From the NCBI GenBank assembly GCA_019348435.1, contig JAHWJM010000067.1, forward strand, positions 1-10,023: a stretch of 10,023 nt of DNA. The letters are read 5' to 3'. The notes beneath the pieces were generated by a model. That model was not told the DNA's origin. It did not search any database and was given only the letters and a program-made list of their open reading frames with translations. A program made the position numbers and the translations under genes. Source of the DNA: Actinomycetota bacterium (GTDB taxonomy: Bacteria; Actinomycetota; Thermoleophilia; Solirubrobacterales; Solirubrobacteraceae). Below, piece after piece: positions 5,834-10,023 of the stretch; the stretch's first letter is position 1, and each line of letters starts with the position of its first letter.

Positions 5834-7002
5834 GCGAGTACGACCCCAGGACCGACACGGGAATTCCCACCGAGCCCGTCGGTTCCCTGCCGCGGCCGGC
5901 CAAGCTGCAGACGGCCTACGCCGAGTACGACGAGGGCAAGATCTCCAAGGAGGATCTCGAGAAGCTGCAGGACGAAGCGGCCAAGGAGTCGATCGAGCGC
6001 TTCGAGGCGACGGGATCACCGATCATCTCCGACGGCGAGCAGCGCTGGTCGTCGTTTGCGACGTATCCGATCGCCGACACGCTGGCCGGCACGGGTCTCG
6101 CCGAGAACCTCGCGCCGGGTGGCCAGTTCTTCGCGATCTTCGCCGACGGTCACGGCCGCCAGCTGCCCAAGCTCACCGGCGGTCCGCTGAAGTACAACTT
6201 CTACGCCGCCGACACGCTGAAGAAGTCGCTTCCCTACGCCTCCAAGCCGATGAAGCAGGCGGTCATCGCGCCGTCGATGCTCGCGCTGCTGTACCCGCTC
6301 AACGATCCGGTCTCGGGCTACTCGCGTGAGGAGTTCGAGGAGGACATCGTCCAGGAGTGCGTGACCGACATCCGCAAGGCGTTCGACGCTGGGGCGGCTC
6401 GGGTGTCGATCGACTTCACCGAGGGAAGGCTCGCTACCCGGGCCGATCCCCGCAACCCGTGGACGGGTGCCGGGATGCTTCCGCACTTCATCGACCTGAT
6501 CAACCGCGTGCTCGATCGATTTACCCCGGAAGAGCGATCCCGCATCGGCATCCACACCTGCCCTGGCGGCGACCGCGATTCGGTCCATAGCGCCGATGTT
6601 CCGTACAGCGACCTGCTCGGAACAATGTTCCAGCTCAACGCGGGCTACTTCCTGATCCAGTTGGCGAGCGAGCGGGACAAGGAGCCGGTGTACAGGATGC
6701 TCGGAGAGCACAGCCGGGACGACGCCAACGGTGTGCCGCAGATGTGCTACATCGGCGTGACGAACCCGCTCAGCCCGCGTCCCGAGAGCGCGCAGGAGAT
6801 CTGCGATGCGATCGTCCGCGCCGCGAACTTCATCCCGAAGGAGCGCCTCGGCACGACCGACGACTGCGGGTTCTCGCCGTTCTCGATCGACGAGAAGCCC
6901 AACCACGGCTCGCCGGACTACGCCCGCGAGATCGCGTTCCAGAAGATCGCCAACCGCGTCGAGGGCACCCGCCGCGCCGCGGAGCAGCTGGGCGTCGGCT
7001 AG
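5830..7002 (+). CDS. MetE C-terminal-domain-type (core-MetE-like) methyltransferase
   Basis: Zinc-dependent thiol methyltransferase of the cobalamin-independent methionine synthase superfamily, cytoplasmic. At 390 aa it has only the catalytic TIM barrel; full MetE is about 750 aa with an N-terminal half that helps bind folate. An early VGSLPRP (17-23) is typical of the family. The expected zinc ligands are all present: His242 and Cys244 in IHTCPGG, Glu281 in LASERD, and Cys346 in TTDDCGF. Hence catalysis on a thiol such as homocysteine is likely, but the methyl donor (methyltetrahydrofolate, a methyl-corrinoid protein or another) cannot be read from sequence. Related barrels such as epoxyalkane:coenzyme M transferase share the HxC motif, so a different thiol is possible. 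The gene stands alone between its own promoter/leader and a hairpin terminator. Confidence 0.85.
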   Translation: MSEYDPRTDTGIPTEPVGSLPRPAKLQTAYAEYDEGKISKEDLEKLQDEAAKESIERFEATGSPIISDGEQRWSSFATYPIADTLAGTGLAENLAPGGQFFAIFADGHGRQLPKLTGGPLKYNFYAADTLKKSLPYASKPMKQAVIAPSMLALLYPLNDPVSGYSREEFEEDIVQECVTDIRKAFDAGAARVSIDFTEGRLATRADPRNPWTGAGMLPHFIDLINRVLDRFTPEERSRIGIHTCPGGDRDSVHSADVPYSDLLGTMFQLNAGYFLIQLASERDKEPVYRMLGEHSRDDANGVPQMCYIGVTNPLSPRPESAQEICDAIVRAANFIPKERLGTTDDCGFSPFSIDEKPNHGSPDYAREIAFQKIANRVEGTRRAAEQLGVG

Positions 7003-7042
7003 ACCCACGGCGGTCGCCCCTCCGGGTGAGTGATCAGACAGA

Positions 7043-7065
7043 GCGGCCCGCCTCCGGCGGGCCGC
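7043..7065 (+). terminator. GC-rich hairpin terminator
   Basis: A perfect 10-bp inverted repeat GCGGCCCGCC / GGCGGGCCGC with a TCC loop starts 41 bases after the methyltransferase stop. No T-tract follows, which is usual for intrinsic-type terminators in high-GC actinobacteria. It separates the methyltransferase unit from the next gene. Confidence 0.75.
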
Positions 7066-7161
7066 CCTGCGTCTCGAGGTTCGGTTGCGCGCGGTTCTGC
7101 GCGAAGTTCTGACGAAGAGGTGCTGAGCTGTGACGCGCACAGCGACACCATGCGCTGGTGG

Positions 7162-7196
7162 CGCAAGTTTCAAAGGCTCAGCCTCCGAAAGTTGCG
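7162..7196. repeat. 35-bp near-palindrome abutting the AbiEi-like gene
   Basis: Two 17-base arms (7162-7178 and 7180-7196) around a single central C at 7179 are complementary at 14 of 17 positions. The right arm ends on the base before the ATG at 7197. It could be an operator for a dimeric DNA-binding protein, perhaps the product of the gene itself, or an mRNA hairpin masking the weak GAAAG ribosome-binding site at 7187-7191. AbiEi-type antitoxins are known to bind inverted repeats in their own promoters; application here is inference. Confidence 0.5.
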
Positions 7197-8096
7197 ATGC
7201 ACGCGGACCTTGCGGTTGCACGACTCGCGGCCGAGCAGAACGGCGTCGTGTCGGCGCGACAGTTGCACGGATGCGGCCTGAACAGCAGCGCGATCACGGT
7301 CCGTCTTCGACGCGGGCAGCTGCACCGCATCCACCGCGGCGTCTACGCCGTTGGCAGCGGTTCGCTCGCCGTTCGCGGGACGTTCACGGCCGCCGTCCTC
7401 GCGTGCGGCGATGATGCGGTTCTCGCTCGGTACGCGGCCGCCGGCTGGCACGAGATGCGGCGCTGGCAACCGCGCCGCGTCGACGTCATCGTGCGGCGCG
7501 GCGGAGGACGCCGGCTGCCGGGGATCCGGCTGTGCTTCACCCGCTCGCTGGACCGGCGCGATGTCTGGCGGCGCGACAACATCCTCATCACCTCCCCCGC
7601 GCGCACGCTGCTCGACCTCGCGGCAGAGATGCCGCCGACAGCACTGCGGCGGATGGTCCGCCAGTCCTTCGCCGAGGGGATCGTGAGCGTGCGCCAGCTC
7701 ACCGAGATCCTGGACCGGTCGCGGGACCGCCCCGGCGCGGCGAAGCTGCGTGCCCTCCTCAGCGACGGCTACGTCCCGACCCGCAGCGAGCTCGAGGACA
7801 GGGCGTTGAACCTGCTTGCGGCCGCAGGAATCGATCGCCCGGACGTCAACGCGCAGCTTGTGCTCGACGAGCGGAGGATCCGCCCCGACCTCCTGTGGCG
7901 AGACAGAAACGTGATCATCGAGCTCGACGGCGCGGCCTGGCACGACGACCCGCTCACCCGTGCCGACGACGCCGACAAGCAGGCGATCCTCGAAGCCGCC
8001 GGCCACCGCGTCCTGCGGATCACCTGGCGACAGCTCGTCGACCACCCGCGCCAGACCATCGCCCGCATCGGGACGGCGCTACGGCTCGACGCGTAG
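7197..8096 (+). CDS. AbiEi-like winged helix plus DUF559 (PD-(D/E)XK) protein
   Basis: A 299-aa cytoplasmic protein usually annotated as a type IV toxin-antitoxin AbiEi-family or DUF559-domain protein. The N-terminal winged helix (about 5-55) contains AAEQNGVVSARQL (11-23) and HRIHRGVYAV (43-52). A middle AbiEi-like domain follows (about 60-180, with ITSPARTLLDLA at 131-142). The C-terminal domain (195-290) is related to Vsr-type nucleases. Its PD-(D/E)XK-like residues are an acidic Glu near 198-200, Pro230-Asp231 in RRIRPDLLW and Glu242-x-Asp244 in IIELDG, so the catalytic core looks intact although the usual lysine is replaced. No AbiEii toxin gene is adjacent. The ATG at 7197 is preferred over the in-frame GTG at 7158, because the domain begins there and the 35-bp palindrome lies between them. 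The natural role of this family is unknown; defence or regulation is conjecture. Confidence 0.82.
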   Translation: MHADLAVARLAAEQNGVVSARQLHGCGLNSSAITVRLRRGQLHRIHRGVYAVGSGSLAVRGTFTAAVLACGDDAVLARYAAAGWHEMRRWQPRRVDVIVRRGGGRRLPGIRLCFTRSLDRRDVWRRDNILITSPARTLLDLAAEMPPTALRRMVRQSFAEGIVSVRQLTEILDRSRDRPGAAKLRALLSDGYVPTRSELEDRALNLLAAAGIDRPDVNAQLVLDERRIRPDLLWRDRNVIIELDGAAWHDDPLTRADDADKQAILEAAGHRVLRITWRQLVDHPRQTIARIGTALRLDA

Positions 8097-8468
8097 CTGC
8101 GCCTCGGCGTTGCGGATGATCCGCTTGCCGTCCTGCTCGCAGCTGGTCTCGACGACGACGGTGCCGTCGTCGCGCACCTCGCGCACGCTGCCCGTCACCC
8201 TCAGCTCGACCTCGGGCACGCCCATGCCGCGAAACTGCACGCTCAGGCGCTTGAGCGACGCGGGCCCGCCGCCCGTGTCCGTGAGGGCCCGTGCGACCTG
8301 CGCCATCGTGTACAGGCCGTGCAGGATCCGCCCCGGCAGCCCGACCTGGCGCGCGAACTCGTCGTCGATGTGGATCGGGTTGAAGTCGCCCGAGGCCCCC
8401 GCATAGCGCACGGTCAGGAGCTTGTCGGGCGTCACCGACAGCGGCTCGAGCTCGTCACCGGCCTGCAT
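8079..8468 (-). CDS. MaoC-type dehydratase, catalytic HadB-like subunit
   Basis: Hot-dog-fold (R)-specific 3-hydroxyacyl dehydratase/enoyl hydratase subunit, 129 aa. The hydratase-2 motif is intact as SGDFNPIHIDDEFA (26-39), with the catalytic dyad Asp28 and His33, and LHGLYTMAQV (49-58) follows as in HadB. It is expected to pair with the preceding non-catalytic subunit and dehydrate 3-hydroxyacyl-ACP or -CoA. The start ATG at 8468 shares one base with the upstream stop (TGATG), so the subunits are probably made in equal amounts. The final 18 bp overlap the 3' end of the convergent AbiEi/DUF559 gene. The closest well-known example is mycobacterial HadB; chain-length specificity cannot be told. 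Confidence 0.87.
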   Translation of the reverse strand: MQAGDELEPLSVTPDKLLTVRYAGASGDFNPIHIDDEFARQVGLPGRILHGLYTMAQVARALTDTGGGPASLKRLSVQFRGMGVPEVELRVTGSVREVRDDGTVVVETSCEQDGKRIIRNAEAQLRVEP

Positions 8469-8908
8469 CAGACCGCCCGCACGATGTTCGACCACAGCGC
8501 CGTGCAAACCGTCTCGCCGCGGGTGTTGACCGACACCGACTCGAAGACGAAGAAGCCATTGCCGCGGCGCTCGCTGACGTCCTTGAGGGTCGCCGTCGTC
8601 GTGATCTCGTCGCCCGCGACGACGACGGGCCCCCATTCGAACTCCTGGCCGCCGTGCACCATCCGGCCGAAGTCGATCCCGACCTCCTCGTCGAACAGTG
8701 CCGGCCAGACGGCGGGCAGGCTGTAGACGACGGCGAACATCGGCGGCGCCACGACGTCGTCGTAGCCCTCGGCGCGCGCCGCCTCGACGTCGAGATAGAG
8801 CGGGTTGGTCTCCCCGACGGCACGCGCGTACTCGCGGATCTTCTCGCGGCCGACGGCGTAGGTCGCCGGTGCGAAGCGCTTGCCGATGGCGTCGGTGTTC
8901 ACGGCCAT
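8468..8908 (-). CDS. FAS1-like/MaoC N-terminal dehydratase subunit, HadA-like
   Basis: Non-catalytic partner of the HadB-like subunit, 146 aa, with the MaoC_dehydrat_N hot-dog fold. The region equivalent to the hydratase motif reads VGETNPLYLD (31-40) and lacks the Asp/His pair, as in HadA. VAPPMFAVV (53-61) and MVHGGQEFEW (83-92) are family landmarks; this subunit normally shapes the acyl-chain tunnel. It starts 54 bp after the SDR gene with no clear Shine-Dalgarno and overlaps the next gene by one base. With the SDR gene it makes a reductase-dehydratase unit like that of fatty-acid or related acyl-chain elongation. Catalysis by this subunit alone is not expected. Confidence 0.87.
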   Translation of the reverse strand: MAVNTDAIGKRFAPATYAVGREKIREYARAVGETNPLYLDVEAARAEGYDDVVAPPMFAVVYSLPAVWPALFDEEVGIDFGRMVHGGQEFEWGPVVVAGDEITTTATLKDVSERRGNGFFVFESVSVNTRGETVCTALWSNIVRAV

Positions 8909-8962
8909 GCGGTCGCGAGTTCTAGCAGGCGCCGCCCTCGGGCCCCGCGGACGTGCCGCGTC

Positions 8963-9712
8963 TCAGATGATGGTGGCGACCGTGCCGCCGTCTGCCGACC
9001 AGGCGGCGCCGGTGACGGTCGAGGCGCGCTGCGAGCACAGGAAGACGATCACCGATGCGACTTCGTCGGCCGACGCCATGCGGCCGAGCGGGATCTTCGC
9101 GGCCTGCGCGGCGAGCGCCGACTCGGGCGTGATCCCCTGAGCGGCCGCCGCCTGCTCGGCGAGGCCGCCCGTGCCCGTCCACAGCGGCGAGGACACGGCG
9201 CCCGGCGCGACGGCATTGACGAGCACGGCGTCCGCCGCGTAGCGGTCGGCGAAGACGCGCGAGAGCGACAGCTGCGCAGCCTTCGTGACGGCGTAGGCCG
9301 GGTTCGTCAGCGACGGGCGCTTGCCCGCCGACGAGCAGACGTTGACGATCCGCCCGCCGCCGCGGGCGGCCATGAGCGGCGCCGCCTCGCGCATGAGCCG
9401 CATCGGCCCCATGACGTGCAGCTCCCACTGCGACTGCCAGTCGTCGTCGCTGAGCTCCTCGAGCGGGCGCACGAAGCTCGTCCCCGCATTGTTGACGAGC
9501 ACGTCGACGGTGCCGAAGCGCTCGACGCACGCGGCCACGATCGCTGCCGCGTCGTCGGGGTTCGTGACGTCGGCATGAAAGACGCCGTCGCCCGATCGCG
9601 CGACCGACAGCACGTGCGCGCCCTCGGCGTCGAGCATCCGCGCGCTCTCCAGGCCGATGCCGCGCGTCGCGCCGGTGACGATGCAGGCCTTGCCGCGCAG
9701 CCCCAGATCCAT
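8963..9712 (-). CDS. SDR family oxidoreductase (FabG-like 3-oxoacyl reductase)
   Basis: Classical short-chain dehydrogenase/reductase, 249 aa, likely a cytoplasmic tetramer. The cofactor motif TGATRGIG is at 13-20 and NNAG at 74-77. The catalytic residues are Ser127, Tyr140 and Lys144 (YAVTK), with the usual 13-residue Ser-Tyr spacing, and PGAVSSP (169-175) follows. Arg39 after the second strand suggests NADP(H) preference. The segment between the second and third strands is short (about residues 40-46), a compact variant. The ATG at 9712 has AGGA seven bases upstream. Being first in the operon with HadA/HadB-like subunits, it may reduce 3-oxoacyl to 3-hydroxyacyl substrates for that dehydratase; the reverse (degradative) direction or another alcohol substrate cannot be excluded. 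Confidence 0.88.
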   Translation of the reverse strand: MDLGLRGKACIVTGATRGIGLESARMLDAEGAHVLSVARSGDGVFHADVTNPDDAAAIVAACVERFGTVDVLVNNAGTSFVRPLEELSDDDWQSQWELHVMGPMRLMREAAPLMAARGGGRIVNVCSSAGKRPSLTNPAYAVTKAAQLSLSRVFADRYAADAVLVNAVAPGAVSSPLWTGTGGLAEQAAAAQGITPESALAAQAAKIPLGRMASADEVASVIVFLCSQRASTVTGAAWSADGGTVATII

Positions 9713-9813
9713 GCGCCCGTCCTACCGCCGCGCGCGCTCCGCGGCGCCGCCGTCTTCGCTGGGCGGCGCCGGCCGCCAGCCGGGCGGAGGCGGCGGCGCG
9801 CCGGGTCTTCGGC
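9713..9813. other. GC-rich inverted repeats between the SDR and BON genes
   Basis: A divergent gap of about 100 bp. GCGGCGCCGC at 9741-9750 is a perfect 10-bp palindrome. GGCGGC (9762-9767) pairs with GCCGCC (9772-9777) around GCCG, and an earlier GCCGCC (9746-9751) can pair with the same GGCGGC. No -10-like sequence is evident for either direction. Confidence 0.35.
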
Positions 9814-10023
9814 GTGCTGGGGGTGCGCAACGAGCTCGTGGCCGATGACGATCTGGAGATCGCGGTGGCCGAGGCGCTCGGGCGTGACCCACGCACGCGG
9901 CGGCAGCGCATCCAGGTCGACGCGTTCCAGGGCATCGTCCACCTCCGCGGCGAGGTGCCCACCGGCGAGGTGCTGGCCGCGGCCGAAGAGGTCGCGGCGG
10001 CCGTCCACGGGGTCCGCAGCGTC
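9814..10023 (+). CDS. BON-domain protein, runs off the window; 5' end doubtful
   Basis: A BON-domain frame that continues past the window edge. From the GTG at 9814, 70 residues are visible. DDLEIAVAEALGRDPRTRR (12-30), IQVDAFQGIVHLRGEV (33-48) and VHGVRSV (64-70) fit one BON domain, a small alpha/beta fold found in envelope and osmotic-stress proteins. The same frame just upstream of any usable start encodes AEAAARRVFGVLGVRNELV, which resembles the C-terminal end of a preceding BON repeat. The frame is closed by a TGA at 9676 and has no ATG, GTG or TTG between that stop and 9814. So the gene is either 5'-truncated or starts at GTG 9814/9823 with a shortened N terminus. No signal peptide is visible. 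The fold call is good, the start is not. Confidence 0.6.
   Translation, partial: MLGVRNELVADDDLEIAVAEALGRDPRTRRQRIQVDAFQGIVHLRGEVPTGEVLAAAEEVAAAVHGVRSV

Noticed and set aside
7084..7120. Short direct repeat GTTCTG..CGAA upstream of the AbiEi-like gene
   Set aside because: Only two short imperfect copies with an indel between them; no array and no clear promoter spacing.

Overview
This is a GC-rich, gene-dense bacterial window. Codon third positions are almost all G or C, GTG starts are common, several genes overlap by 1-4 bases, and the one clear terminator lacks a T-tract. The gene content (hrcA-dnaJ without grpE/dnaK, an AbiEi-like/DUF559 protein, a short MetE-type methyltransferase, HadA/HadB-like dehydratase subunits) fits a high-GC actinobacterial lineage. 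Thermoleophilia/Solirubrobacterales is my best guess, but this is inference from composition and gene families; no rRNA or other taxonomic marker is present.

Left block (1-5609, minus strand): a tightly packed run read right to left as hrcA, dnaJ, prmA, a type II NADH dehydrogenase (ndh), yqeY and phoH (cut by the window edge). Its backbone matches the old heat-shock/translation gene order known from Bacillus (hrcA ... dnaJ-prmA ... yqeY ... phoH). Here grpE-dnaK are absent and an NDH-2 respiratory gene sits between prmA and yqeY. hrcA starts at a GTG seven bases after a TACAAT box, which suggests a leaderless mRNA, and no CIRCE operator is visible.

Middle (5610-7065, plus strand): a divergent 220-bp region, a sigma70-like promoter, and an apparent leader of about 140 nt. 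The leader has mutually exclusive hairpins, a sequence complementary to the Shine-Dalgarno region, and a possible 33-codon upstream ORF ending in an ATGA overlap. It precedes a 390-aa MetE C-terminal-domain-type methyltransferase with all four zinc ligands. A 10-bp GC-rich hairpin closes the unit.

Accessory gene (7197-8096, plus strand): a standalone protein combining an AbiEi-like winged helix with a DUF559/Vsr-like PD-(D/E)XK domain. A 35-bp near-palindrome directly abuts its ATG. It ends tail-to-tail with the next block and overlaps it by 18 bp.

Right block (8079-9712, minus strand): an acyl-chain modification operon read right to left as an SDR ketoreductase, a HadA-like dehydratase subunit and a catalytic HadB-like MaoC subunit. 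The window ends in a BON-domain gene on the plus strand that runs off the edge and seems to lack the start of its first BON repeat.

The points most worth a second look are the leader of the methyltransferase gene, the palindrome in front of the AbiEi/DUF559 gene, and the NDH-2 gene embedded in the chaperone/translation cluster. I see no CRISPR array, insertion sequence, tRNA or rRNA gene.
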